From contig NZ_CAACVB010000070.1 of assembly GCF_900659635.1 (NCBI RefSeq), positions 1 to 33,390 on the forward strand: DNA of 33,390 bases, written 5' to 3'. The translations under genes and the position numbers were made by a program. Origin of the DNA: Actinomadura roseirufa. Its GTDB lineage: Bacteria; Actinomycetota; Actinomycetes; Streptosporangiales; Streptosporangiaceae. Shown piece after piece: positions 15,809 through 23,615 of this stretch. The first letter of the stretch is position 1, and the number at the start of each line of letters is the position of its first letter. The notes under the pieces are model-generated. The model was not told the origin of the DNA, did no database searches, and saw nothing but the letters and a program-made list of their open reading frames with translations.

Positions 15809-17239
15809 TCAGCGGCCCTCGCGGCGCCAGTCCTCGTAGACGGGGCGCCAGCGCGGGCCGAGCGGGTAGAGGCCGTCGATCGGCTCGCCTTCGGCGACGC
15901 GCTCGGCGATGAAGCGCTCCTGCGCCTCCTGCTCGATCGAGTCGGCGACGAGGTCGGCGACCAGGTCCGGGGGGAGGACGACGACGCCGTCGGCGTCGCC
16001 GACCAGCACGTCGCCGGGCTGGACGAGCGCGCCGCCGCAGGCGATCGGGACCCCGGTGTCCCAGGGCACGTGGCGGCGGCCGAGGACGGCGGGGTGGGCG
16101 CCGGCGTGGAAGACGGGCAGGCCGAGCGCGGCGACCGCCGTGCTGTCGCGCAGCCCGCCGTCGGTGACGACCCCGGCGGCGCCGCGCTTCTGGGCGCGCA
16201 GCGCGAGGATGTCGCCGATCGTCCCGGAGGAGCCGTCGCGGCGTGCGTCCATGACCAGGATCTGCCCCGGGCGCAGCTCTTCCACCGCCCGCTTCTGGGC
16301 GTTCATGCCGCCGCCGCGGACCTTGAACAGGTCCTCGCGCAGCGGCAGGTAGCGCAGGGTGTGCGCGGTGCCGACCATCGTCGCGCCGGGGGCGGCGGGG
16401 TGCACGCCGTCGATGCTCATGTGCTGGAGGCCGCGCTTGCGCATCTGGGAGCTGAGCGTGGCGGTGGACAGCCCGCGCAGGGCCTCGGCGGTCGCCGCGT
16501 CCAGGGCGGGCTCCGGACGGTGGGACGGTCCCCACGCGTCGGCGCGGACCGCGTCGTCGACGCGGGGCATGGCGCCCCAGTCCGCGAGCGGCTCGCCGGA
16601 CTCGGCGACCGTGTTGGACAGCCGGCCGGTCGACCGCGAGCCGTCGGTCACCTCGACCTCGACGACGTCGCCGGGCGCCGCCACCGAGGCGCCGGCGGGC
16701 GTTCCGGTGAGGATCACGTCGCCGGGCTCGAGGGTGGCCAGCCGGGAGAGGTCCGCGATCAGAGTCGCGAAGGGGAAGAGCAGGGTGTCGGTGGTGTCGT
16801 CCTGCACGACCTGGCCGTTCACCCAGGTGCGCACCCGCAGCGCGGTGGGGTCGACCTCCCGCGCGTCGAGCAGCCGGGGGCCGATGGGGGTGAACCCGTC
16901 CGAGCCCTTGGAGCGCAGGTTGGAGCCGCGGTCGGCGTAGCGCAGGTCGTGGACCCCGGCGTCGTTGGCCGCCGTCACCCAGGCCACGTGCCGCCACGCC
17001 TCGTCCGGGGTGACGCGGTGCGCACGCTCTCCCACGACCAGGGCGATCTCACCCTCGAAGGTCATGAGCTCGCAGCCCGCCGGCCGGGTCAGCGGGTCGC
17101 CGGTCCCGGCGAGGGACGAGGGCGGCTTGAGGAAGTACGAGGGCTCGGCCGGGATCCGCCCGCGCTCCTTCGCCCGGGAGGGGAAGTTGAGGTGGACGGC
17201 GATGACCTTCGAGGGCCGGTTGCCCAAGGGGTGCGGCAC
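15809..17239 (-). CDS. FAH-family isomerase/decarboxylase fused to RraA-like domain
   Basis: This 476-residue protein has two catalytic modules. The first (about 10-215) is a fumarylacetoacetate hydrolase fold with metal ligands in FEGEIALV (Glu62, Glu64) and Asp93, and the late motif DVILTGTPAG. The second (about 245-470) is RraA/HMG-aldolase-like, with IGDILALRA (Gly342-Asp343) and the metal-binding VVTDGGLRDS (Arg364-Asp365). In the homoprotocatechuate route HpaG, itself two FAH halves in E. coli, decarboxylates and isomerises the C8 acid. Here the second FAH half is replaced by an RraA-type module. The GTG start has AGGAGAGG five bases upstream. It is the first gene of the operon, directly downstream of operator site 1. 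Confidence 0.85.
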   Translation of the reverse strand: MPHPLGNRPSKVIAVHLNFPSRAKERGRIPAEPSYFLKPPSSLAGTGDPLTRPAGCELMTFEGEIALVVGERAHRVTPDEAWRHVAWVTAANDAGVHDLRYADRGSNLRSKGSDGFTPIGPRLLDAREVDPTALRVRTWVNGQVVQDDTTDTLLFPFATLIADLSRLATLEPGDVILTGTPAGASVAAPGDVVEVEVTDGSRSTGRLSNTVAESGEPLADWGAMPRVDDAVRADAWGPSHRPEPALDAATAEALRGLSTATLSSQMRKRGLQHMSIDGVHPAAPGATMVGTAHTLRYLPLREDLFKVRGGGMNAQKRAVEELRPGQILVMDARRDGSSGTIGDILALRAQKRGAAGVVTDGGLRDSTAVAALGLPVFHAGAHPAVLGRRHVPWDTGVPIACGGALVQPGDVLVGDADGVVVLPPDLVADLVADSIEQEAQERFIAERVAEGEPIDGLYPLGPRWRPVYEDWRREGR

Positions 17240-17289
17240 GAAAACCTCTCCTGTGACGGTGGGAACGGGTCGGGAGACGAGAGGAGTAA

Positions 17290-17313
17290 ATCGTATATGA
17301 AGTCATGCACGAT
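17290..17313 (-). promoter_or_regulatory. Operator site 1 (GntR-type) over the ring-cleavage promoter
   Basis: ATCGTATATGA (17290-17300) and TCATGCACGAT (17303-17313) form an inverted repeat with 9 of 11 pairs matching and a two-base centre. On the minus strand the site contains TATACG (17297-17292), a plausible -10 for the FAH-RraA gene. Bound regulator would block RNA polymerase there. It is the best palindrome of four sites sharing the half-site ATCGTATNNSA (S = G or C). Confidence 0.65.
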
Positions 17314-17394
17314 GACGAGGGGGTGCCGGATGTGACTTCGACCGTTCCAAAGGGCGGGCCGGAAGGCCGGTCGGCCCGTACAGTATGATCGCAA

Positions 17395-17418
17395 ATCGTA
17401 TGCGAAATCATCTAGGAG
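17395..17418 (+). promoter_or_regulatory. Operator site 2 (GntR-type) before the alpha/beta hydrolase gene
   Basis: ATCGTATGCGA (17395-17405), a two-base centre, then a weaker half starting TCAT. It lies just downstream of a -10-like TATGAT (17384-17389) and runs into the AGGAGGT ribosome site of the hydrolase gene (17414-17420). Because the GntR gene follows the hydrolase, this site would also provide autoregulation. Confidence 0.6.
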
Positions 17419-17429
17419 GTGCCTGAAGG

Positions 17430-18188
17430 ATGCGCGACACAGACGCCCTCACGGTCCGTACGCTCAAGCCCGCGACGGCCGCCGCCGCGGAGGCCGCCGC
17501 GGGCGCGCCTCCCGTGCTGCTCGTGCACGGGTTCGGCTCCGACGGCGCCACCGACTGGATCGCCACCGGCATCGCCGCCGCCCTGGCGGAGTCCGGGCGC
17601 ACGGTCGTGGTGCCCGACCTGCGCGGGCACGGGTCGAGCCCGGCGCCGGCCACCGCCGCCGAGGCCACCGCCCCGGCGCTGGCCGCCGACCTCCTCGCGG
17701 TGATGGACGCGGCCGGCGCGGAGACGTTCGACATCGCCGGGTACTCGCTCGGCGCCCGCGTCGCCTGGGCGGTGCCCGCGGCGGCGCCCGGCCGGGTCGA
17801 GCGCAGCGTGCTGGGCGGGCTCAGCCCGGCCGAGCCGTTCACCGCCGTCGACGTCGACGCGCTGCACGGCGCCGTCCGGGAGGGGACCGAGCCCGCCGAC
17901 CCGTTCACCGCGGCCATCGCCGGCATGGTCTCCGCGCAGGGGGACCGCGCCCCGGGGCTCGCGCTGTGCGTCGAGGGGCTGCGTTCCACGCCCTTCGCGG
18001 GCGGTGCCTGGCCGGGGAAGGTTCCTCCCGTCTTCGTCGTCGGCGACAATGATGATCTGACACGAGGAATCGGGGACCTCGCCGAGAGCATCGGCGGGGC
18101 GCGACTGGTCACCGTCCCCGGCTCGCACCACGAGGTGCTCGCCGGGCCGCGCTTCCGCGACACCGTCCTGGACGTGCTGGCGCGGTGA
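17430..18188 (+). CDS. Alpha/beta-hydrolase fold protein
   Basis: This 252-residue single-domain hydrolase has oxyanion motif HGFGSDG (33-39) and the nucleophile elbow GYSLGAR with Ser106. An acid lies in GDNDD (about 205-209) and the catalytic His is 233 or 234 (GSHHEV). The nucleophile is serine, so it is not a dienelactone hydrolase of the cysteine type. A C-C bond hydrolase or small esterase is compatible. A strong AGGAGGT ribosome site lies nine bases before the ATG. It is divergent from the ring-cleavage operon, shares its regulatory region, and is 52 bases from the GntR gene. The exact substrate is unknown. Confidence 0.8.
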   Translation: MRDTDALTVRTLKPATAAAAEAAAGAPPVLLVHGFGSDGATDWIATGIAAALAESGRTVVVPDLRGHGSSPAPATAAEATAPALAADLLAVMDAAGAETFDIAGYSLGARVAWAVPAAAPGRVERSVLGGLSPAEPFTAVDVDALHGAVREGTEPADPFTAAIAGMVSAQGDRAPGLALCVEGLRSTPFAGGAWPGKVPPVFVVGDNDDLTRGIGDLAESIGGARLVTVPGSHHEVLAGPRFRDTVLDVLAR

Positions 18189-18240
18189 CCGGGCCGGCGA
18201 ACGGGACCGGGGGGCGCGGGCCGAAGATGAGGAGAACCGG

Positions 18241-18936
18241 GTGAGTGCCGCGAAGAAGCAGGGTCAGGGCAAGGAGTCGAAGGCCGAGTTCTGCTACGAA
18301 CTGCTGCGCTCGCGCATCCTCGACGGCACCTACGTGCCGGGCTACCGGCTGGTCATCAACCAGCTCGCCCAGGAGACCGGCGTCAGCACGATCCCGCTGC
18401 GCGAGGCGCTGCGGCGGCTGCAGTCGGACGGGCTCGTCGAGGTGGTGCGCAACGTGGGGGCGCGGGTCGCGGTCTTCGAGGCCGAGCAGGTGGAGCACAC
18501 CCTGCAGATCCTCGCCCGGCTCGAGGGGTACGCGACCGCGATCTCGGCCCCGTACATGGCCACGGCGCAGATCTCCCGCTCCCGCAAGATCAACGACCGG
18601 ATGGTCGAGGCGCTGGACGAGTTCGATCCCACCGCCTTCACCGCGCTCAACCGGGAGTTCCACTTCTCGATCTACGAGCACTGCCCGGACGACCACCTCC
18701 GGGCGCTGCTGGAGGCCGAGTGGACGCGCCTCGACCACATGCGCCGCTCGACCTTCACCTACGTCCCCGGCCGGGCGCGCCGCTCGGTGGAGGAGCACGG
18801 CCGCATCCTCGACCTCATCGCGGCCGACGCGGCCCCGCACGAGATCGAGCGCATCGCGTGCGCGCACAAGAACGCGACCGCCGACGCGCTGCACAGCGCC
18901 CAGCCGGGCGTCCACCCGGCTCCCCAGGCCACCTGA
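18241..18936 (+). CDS. GntR-family regulator, FCD ligand domain
   Basis: The regulator has 231 residues from a GTG with GAGGAG about eight bases upstream. The winged helix-turn-helix spans about 15-75 and contains LAQETGVSTIPLREALRRL and DGLVEVVRNVGARV. The FCD domain (about 85-215) keeps histidines of the usual metal pocket: His141 (REFHFSIYEH), His186 (EEHGRIL) and His209 (CAHKNAT). FCD regulators usually bind organic acids and de-repress catabolic genes. Its position between the divergent catabolic operons, and the four matching half-sites, make it the likely master repressor of the island. A 13-bp hairpin follows the stop. Confidence 0.9.
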   Translation: MSAAKKQGQGKESKAEFCYELLRSRILDGTYVPGYRLVINQLAQETGVSTIPLREALRRLQSDGLVEVVRNVGARVAVFEAEQVEHTLQILARLEGYATAISAPYMATAQISRSRKINDRMVEALDEFDPTAFTALNREFHFSIYEHCPDDHLRALLEAEWTRLDHMRRSTFTYVPGRARRSVEEHGRILDLIAADAAPHEIERIACAHKNATADALHSAQPGVHPAPQAT

Positions 18937-18940
18937 CGCC

Positions 18941-18977
18941 GGCCGTTGGCGGCCCGCCGACCGCGCCGCCAACGGCC
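18941..18977 (+). terminator. 13-bp perfect stem-loop after the GntR gene
   Basis: GGCCGTTGGCGGC at 18941-18953 pairs exactly with 18965-18977 across an 11-base loop. It begins four bases after the GntR stop and is the probable end of the hydrolase-GntR transcript. Two copies of TGGGAACCCCC follow at 18989 and 19000. Confidence 0.7.
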
Positions 18978-19029
18978 CCGGAAACCTCTGGGAACCCCCT
19001 GGGAACCCCCTGAGCGCCCGCACAAATGG

Positions 19030-19262
19030 CGGTCACGGCCAGGCCCGTGGGAAAGCAGAAAGGCTCAGGAGAGCCTCAAGGGAATGGGGGAACATGCCGA
19101 AGAAGGACCTCGGCATGCGCGCGAGCGCGTGACCTGACCGGCGGGGCAATACCGAAGGCGAGCCCCGCCGGGAAGATCGCGAAGCGATTCGCGCTCGCAC
19201 AAGCCCGGTCACGGTGCGAGCCGCCAGGCTCGCACCGTGGGCCGGGATTGAAATGAGAACAC
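19030..19262 (+). ncRNA. Candidate structured RNA, multi-stem, A/G-rich linkers
   Basis: The region between the GntR terminator and the SDR stop has no credible gene. It holds consecutive stems: CACGG/CCGTG (19034-19049), AGGCTC/GAGCCT with loop AGGA (19061-19076), and CATGCCGA/TCGGCATG (19093-19117). CCGGCGGGGC/GCCCCGCCGG (19138-19171), CGCGAA/TTCGCG with loop GCGA (19178-19193), and a 13-bp CACGGTGCGAGCC stem with a four-base loop (19210-19239) follow. The last stem is extended outward by CCCGG/CCGGG. Linkers on the plus strand are unusually A-rich for this genome (GAAAGCAGAAAGG, CAAGGGAATGGGGGAA, GGGATTGAAATGAGAAC), which points to a plus-strand RNA. Size and layout recall stand-alone HEARO/omega RNAs, but no IscB gene is present and I could not test this. 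Confidence 0.5.
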
Positions 19263-19269
19263 GTCCCGG

Positions 19270-20007
19270 TCAGGTGAGCAGCTGTCCGCCGTCCACCTGG
19301 ACGACCGCGCCGGTGATGTGCCCGGCCTGGTCGGAGGCGAGGAAGACCACCAGCGGCGCGACGTCGTCGGTCGTGGCGATCTTCCCCAGGGGGATCCGGG
19401 ACTCCCACGCCGCCCGGGCCTCGGGGTTCTCCATGAGCCCGGCGGTGAGCGGGGTGTGCACGGGACCGGGGGCGACGCCGTTGACCCGGATTCCGTGTCC
19501 GGCCAGCTCCAGGGCCGCGGTCCGGGTGATGGTGTCCACCGCGGCCTTGGTGGCCTCGTAGTGGCCGAGGCCGGCGGTGGGCTGGCGGGCGCCGATCGAG
19601 GAGATGTTGACGATGCAGCCGCCGCGCGCGCCGTCGATCATCCGGTTCGCCACGACCTGGGTGACCGTGAAGGTCCCGCGCAGGTTCACCGCGACCACGG
19701 TGTCGAGGATCTCCAGCGGCAGCGCGATCAGCGGTCCGCCGCCCGCCACGACGCCGGCGTTGTTGACCAGCACGTCGATGGCGCCGGTCTCCTGCTCGAC
19801 CCGCGCGACGGCCGCCCGGACGGAGCCGGCGTCGGTGACGTCCATGAGGACGGCGGTGGCGCCGAGCTCCCCGGCCACCGCGCCGGCCGCGTCGATGTCG
19901 CGGTCGGCGATCACCACGCGGTCGCCCGCCGCGGCGAACGCCGCGGCGATGCCGCGGCCGATGCCGCTGGCGGCGCCGGTGACCAGGACGACCCGCCCGG
20001 CGGTCAC
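19270..20007 (-). CDS. Short-chain dehydrogenase/reductase
   Basis: This 245-residue classical SDR has TGAASGIG (10-17) for the cofactor, VNNAG (81-85), the catalytic serine in ISSIG (136/137), and the YxxxK pair Tyr150/Lys154 (HYEATK). Asp35 after the second strand (VIADRD) suggests NAD(H) preference. The ending GAVVQVDGGQLLT is typical. The GTG start overlaps the methyltransferase stop (GTGA), so the two proteins are made together. It probably oxidises an alcohol or reduces a ketone in the same pathway as the methyltransferase. The substrate cannot be read from sequence. Confidence 0.88.
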   Translation of the reverse strand: MTAGRVVLVTGAASGIGRGIAAAFAAAGDRVVIADRDIDAAGAVAGELGATAVLMDVTDAGSVRAAVARVEQETGAIDVLVNNAGVVAGGGPLIALPLEILDTVVAVNLRGTFTVTQVVANRMIDGARGGCIVNISSIGARQPTAGLGHYEATKAAVDTITRTAALELAGHGIRVNGVAPGPVHTPLTAGLMENPEARAAWESRIPLGKIATTDDVAPLVVFLASDQAGHITGAVVQVDGGQLLT

Positions 20008-20996
20008 CGGGCCTCCGCGATGATGATCCGCGGGCTGCCGGGCAGCGCGCGGGTCTCCACCGGCTCCCAGCCGGCGGCGGTCAGCCAGCCGCGCACCTCG
20101 GCCTCGGGGTAGACGGTCGTGCCGTCGATGACGAGGTACTCGCCCGCGTGCACGGCGTCCAGGACGCGCTGCTCGGGGTCGTCGTCGAGGAAGAAGTCGA
20201 GCAGCACGAGGGTCGCCCCGGGCGTGGCGGCGCGGCGGGCCCGCTCGGCGATCCGCTGGTTGTCCTCGGCGTTGAAGCGGTGCACCACGTGCTCGAGGAG
20301 GACCAGGTCGTAGCCCTCGGGGACCTCGCCGGTGACCGGGTCGGCCTGGACGACGTCCACGCGGTCGCCCACGCCCGCCTCGTCCATGACGCCGCGCGCG
20401 AACTCGACCAGCTCGCCGCCCGACAGGAAGGTGCCCTCGGCCTTCTCCGCGCTGCGCAGCGCCTCGGCGAGGAACGAGCCGGACAGGCCGCCGAAGTCGA
20501 GGATCCGCGAGTAGCGGGTGAAGTCGAACTCCTGGGCGAGCATCCGGGCGTGCAGGGCGTTGTAGGTCATGACGCCGCCGAGGAAGGTCCGCATCCGGTC
20601 GCCGGCCAGGTCCAGCTCCGCGGGCTCGGCGGTCCGGGTCGTCTCGCCGAACCCGAGCCAGTGCCCGTAGCTGATCGCGTCGAGGAAGGCCAGGAAGGGC
20701 CGCAGGTCGACCTCGTCCGTGCCGCCCGCCAGGTAGGCGGTGGTGGCCTCGGTGTTGGCGTACCGGCCGTCCGTGCGCGTGAGGAGGCCGAGCCCCGCCA
20801 TCGTGTCGCCGAGGATCCGGGCGGTGCGCTCGGGCAGCCCGGTCCGGGCGGCGAGCTCGGACACCGTGGCCGGGCCCTCCGCGAGCGCGGCGAACAGGCC
20901 CGCCTCGCTCGCCGCGAACAGCTGCTTGGCGGCCATGTAGCCGGTGGCGACGCCGAGGATGCCGGACGGGTCGATGCCCGGGGAGGAATGCGTCAT
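20004..20996 (-). CDS. SAM-dependent O-methyltransferase-like protein
   Basis: The protein has 330 residues. An N-terminal winged-helix dimerisation domain (about 15-95) has AASEAGLFAAL and LAARTGLPERTARILGDTMAGLGLL. The C-terminal Rossmann domain carries a motif I of the form ILDFGGLSGSF instead of the usual DxGGGxG. An acidic position and the LLEHVVHRFN segment follow. It resembles AdoMet-dependent O-methyltransferases of secondary metabolism rather than typical demethylases. A strong AAGGAGAT ribosome site precedes the ATG. It heads a two-gene unit with the SDR and faces the aldo/keto reductase gene across operator site 3. Confidence 0.8.
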   Translation of the reverse strand: MTHSSPGIDPSGILGVATGYMAAKQLFAASEAGLFAALAEGPATVSELAARTGLPERTARILGDTMAGLGLLTRTDGRYANTEATTAYLAGGTDEVDLRPFLAFLDAISYGHWLGFGETTRTAEPAELDLAGDRMRTFLGGVMTYNALHARMLAQEFDFTRYSRILDFGGLSGSFLAEALRSAEKAEGTFLSGGELVEFARGVMDEAGVGDRVDVVQADPVTGEVPEGYDLVLLEHVVHRFNAEDNQRIAERARRAATPGATLVLLDFFLDDDPEQRVLDAVHAGEYLVIDGTTVYPEAEVRGWLTAAGWEPVETRALPGSPRIIIAEAR

Positions 20997-21019
20997 GAAC
21001 GAGATCTCCTTCGCGGAAA

Positions 21020-21043
21020 AGAATATGCCAGATGCTATACGAT
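21020..21043. promoter_or_regulatory. Operator site 3 (GntR-type) between methyltransferase and AKR genes
   Basis: The minus strand reads ATCGTATAGCA across 21043-21033, matching the ATCGTATNNSA half-site, followed by a weaker second half. The plus strand contains TATACG (21036-21041), a plausible -10 for the AKR gene. The site lies in the 106-bp divergent gap. Confidence 0.55.
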
Positions 21044-21102
21044 CGTGCTCGCAACGGCCAGGGGAACCGGCCCTGGGCCGATCACCTCATCGGAGGTCAG
21101 CG

Positions 21103-22095
21103 ATGGAGTTCGCAGAACGGACGCCCAGGCGGCGCCTCGGCGTGGACGGCCCGGAGGTCCCGCTCCTGGCGCTCGGCTCCTGGAACACCTGGGACCGGAT
21201 GGACCGCGAGGATGCCGCCGCCCTGGTGCGCTCGGCGGTCGACCGCGGTGTGAACCTGTTCGACGTCGCGCACTACAACTTCGGGCCGCACGCCGAGAAC
21301 GCCGTCACCGACGTCCTGTTCGGCGAGGCGGTCCGCGAGGCCGGTGTCGCGCGCGAGGACTACCTGCTGTGCGGCAAGCTCTGGCTCTGGGAGTACCCCG
21401 CCTCGTCCTTCGCCGAACAGATGAAGGTGTCCCTCGGCCGGATCGGCACCGACCACGCCGACCTGGTGGTGGTCGGCGACTTCATGGAGCGCCCCGACCT
21501 GCGCGCCGTGATCGCCGACGTGGCCGAGCTGGTACGGGCCGGCCGGTTCGCCGCCTGGGGCGTCAACAACTGGTCGGCCGGAGACGTGCTGTTCGCGTGC
21601 CGGTTCGCCGCGGCCGAGGGCCTGGTGCCGCCGTCGTTCGCCCAGCTCAAGTACAGCCTGGCCCGCCGGTCGGTGCCCGAGGGCGAGCCGTGGGGCGGGC
21701 TGTTCGCGGGCGAGGGGCTCGGCCTGCAGGCCTCGGACGTCCTGGAGGGCGGCATCCTCGCCGGCCGGCTGAACCCCGAGCGCAAGATCGGCGCCGACCC
21801 GGGCGGCATCCGGGACCGGATCCGCGCCGCCTTCCCCGAGGTCGAGCGCATCGCCGCGGACTTCGGCGCCACGCCCGCCCAGCTCGCGATCGCCTACACC
21901 CTGACCCATCCCGCCGTGGCGAACGTCCTGGTCGGGGTGAGCAGGGCCGAGCAGCTGGAGGACAATCTGGCCGCCCTCGGCCTCGCGGCCCGGCACGGCG
22001 CCGAACTGCGCGAGGCCCTCGCCGGGCTGTGGCTCGACCGCGGGGTGGTCGACCCCGCCGCGTCCTGGGGCACCGACGCGCCCGCCGCGCGCTGA
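21103..22095 (+). CDS. Aldo/keto reductase homologue 1 (catalytic His replaced)
   Basis: This 330-residue AKR TIM barrel has Asp54 and Tyr58 (NLFDVAHY) and Lys92 (CGKLWL) in place. The fourth tetrad position reads VVVGDF where ordinary AKRs have a histidine, as in LHxPD. GVNNWSA (a GxSN-like strand) and VLVGVSRAEQLEDNL (C-terminal cofactor loop) follow. Distinctive motifs are AQLKYS and QASDVLEGGILAG. The ATG has GGAGG six bases upstream. A close paralogue lies at 30400-31359 with the same replacement. Function could be a reductase/dehydrogenase with altered chemistry. Start extensions further upstream would overlap operator site 3 and are rejected. Confidence 0.82.
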   Translation: MEFAERTPRRRLGVDGPEVPLLALGSWNTWDRMDREDAAALVRSAVDRGVNLFDVAHYNFGPHAENAVTDVLFGEAVREAGVAREDYLLCGKLWLWEYPASSFAEQMKVSLGRIGTDHADLVVVGDFMERPDLRAVIADVAELVRAGRFAAWGVNNWSAGDVLFACRFAAAEGLVPPSFAQLKYSLARRSVPEGEPWGGLFAGEGLGLQASDVLEGGILAGRLNPERKIGADPGGIRDRIRAAFPEVERIAADFGATPAQLAIAYTLTHPAVANVLVGVSRAEQLEDNLAALGLAARHGAELREALAGLWLDRGVVDPAASWGTDAPAAR

Positions 22096-22100
22096 GCCGG

Positions 22101-22128
22101 GCGACGCGGGGCCGGTCCCGGCCCCGCG
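22101..22128. terminator. 13-bp bidirectional stem-loop
   Basis: GACGCGGGGCCGG at 22101-22113 pairs exactly with 22116-22128. It sits between the convergent AKR and amidohydrolase genes and can terminate both. Confidence 0.7.
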
Positions 22129-22153
22129 TCCCGCCCCGGTCTCGGCCCCGGTC

Positions 22154-23575
22154 TCAGGCTCCGGCCTCGTACACGACCCGGCCGTCCAGGAAGGTCATCG
22201 CCACCGGCACCTCCGGCAGCGCCCGCGGCTCGACGTCGAGCAGGTCGCCGTCCAGGACGCACAGGTCGGCGGCCTTGCCCGGCTCGATCGAGCCCTTCTC
22301 GTGCTCGGCGCCGTCCTGCCAGGCGGGCGTGATCGTGTAGGCGCGCAGCGCCTCGGCGACGGCGAGCCGCTGCGCCGGGCCGCGGAACGAGCCGTCCACG
22401 CCGCGCCGGGTCACCGCCGCGGCCAGCCCGGCGCGCCAGTCGGGGGTCAGCACCGGCGCGTCCGAGCTGAGGCACAGCCGGACGCCGGCGTCGAGCGCGT
22501 CGCGGGTCGGCCAGGCGTCGGCCAGGGCGTCCTTGCCGAGCGCCGCGGTGAGCATCGGCTCCGTCGCGATCGGGATGCCGGCCTGGGTGTTCAGCCCGAT
22601 CCCGGCGGCCGCGAGGACGGTCAGCGTCCGCGGCGCGAGCAGGTCGCCGTGGATGACATAGTGGCGCGCGTCCCGGCCGTCGCGCCCCAGCGCCGCGGCG
22701 AACGCGTCGGCCACGACCCGGGTCGCGCGGTCGCCGGTCGCGTGCACGCCGATCTGGTGCCCGGCCGCGTGCGCCGCGTCGATCATCGCGCGCAGCGCCG
22801 CCTCCCGGGCGCCCTCGCTCTCCCCGTCGACCAGCAGCGAGCCGTGCGAGCCGTCGGCGTAGGGGCGGTCGGTCCAGGCGGTGCCCATCGGCGGGATGCC
22901 GTCGGCGAAGATCTTCACGCCCGCGACCCGGAACCTGCCGGGCACGTCGGCGGGCGGGGTGAAGTCGCGCAGGCCCTTCTCGAGCTCGGCGGCCGAGCTG
23001 CGGCCGTCCAGCTCCCCGAACAGCAGCAGCGCGGTGACCCGGGCCTTGAGCGCCCCCTCGGCGGCGAGGTCGGCGTAGTCGCGCAGGGCGGCCGAGCCGA
23101 AGCAGCCGCTGGCGCCGTCGTCCTCGCCCGGCCCGAGGCCCGGCTCGGTGTAACTGGTGATCCCGAAGGAGGCGAGCAGGTCCGCGGTGCGCAGGATCGC
23201 CCGCCGCCGGTCGGCGGCCGTCTCCAGCCGGGGCCTGGCGGTGTGGTCGTGCCCGGCGTCCGCCCGGTCCGGCGTGTCCCGCCCCGCATCGGGCCCGCCA
23301 CCGGCAAGCTGGTCCATGAGAAGAGACGGCCACATCGCACCGAGCCACACCCCGTGCAGGTGCGAGTCGTTGATGCCCGGCAGCACCGAGCGGCCCGCGA
23401 GGCCGATGACCCGGGTGTCGCGTCCGACCAGGGGCGCGACCTCGGCCGCGGTGCCGACCCGCGCGATCCGCCCGCCGCGCACCGCGACCGCCTCGGTGAC
23501 GCGGTCCAGGCCGTCGACGGTGTGGACCCGTCCGCCGGTGAGGACGAGGTCGGCGGTCGTACATTCCTCGGTCAT
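22154..23575 (-). CDS. YtcJ-type amidohydrolase (amidohydrolase family 3)
   Basis: This 473-residue metal-dependent hydrolase has His72 and His74 in DSHLHG. A barrel lysine candidate lies in GVKIFADG, then a histidine in GVHATGD, another in YVIHGDL, and the catalytic aspartate in LSSDAPV. The C-terminal KGSIEPGKAADLCVLD segment is typical of the superfamily. YtcJ-like enzymes hydrolyse amides or N-formyl groups, but most members have no defined substrate. ATG 23575 is chosen because GGAG lies eight bases upstream and longer extensions run through operator site 4 and into the divergent esterase gene. It may release an acyl or amine group from the imported compound. Confidence 0.85.
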   Translation of the reverse strand: MTEECTTADLVLTGGRVHTVDGLDRVTEAVAVRGGRIARVGTAAEVAPLVGRDTRVIGLAGRSVLPGINDSHLHGVWLGAMWPSLLMDQLAGGGPDAGRDTPDRADAGHDHTARPRLETAADRRRAILRTADLLASFGITSYTEPGLGPGEDDGASGCFGSAALRDYADLAAEGALKARVTALLLFGELDGRSSAAELEKGLRDFTPPADVPGRFRVAGVKIFADGIPPMGTAWTDRPYADGSHGSLLVDGESEGAREAALRAMIDAAHAAGHQIGVHATGDRATRVVADAFAAALGRDGRDARHYVIHGDLLAPRTLTVLAAAGIGLNTQAGIPIATEPMLTAALGKDALADAWPTRDALDAGVRLCLSSDAPVLTPDWRAGLAAAVTRRGVDGSFRGPAQRLAVAEALRAYTITPAWQDGAEHEKGSIEPGKAADLCVLDGDLLDVEPRALPEVPVAMTFLDGRVVYEAGA

Positions 23576-23615
23576 ATCGCGCTCCAACTCTGGACACCGC
23601 TGATGGGATGCAATT

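Noticed and set aside
19026..19256. Possible 76-residue plus-strand protein in the GntR-SDR gap
   Set aside because: The frame runs straight through all the perfect stems, has no ribosome site, and has no recognisable domain. The structured-RNA reading explains the sequence better.
19241..19260. CRISPR-like repeat tail (GGGATTGAAAT)
   Set aside because: It resembles the 3' end of some type I repeats but occurs once, with no spacer-repeat periodicity and no cas genes.
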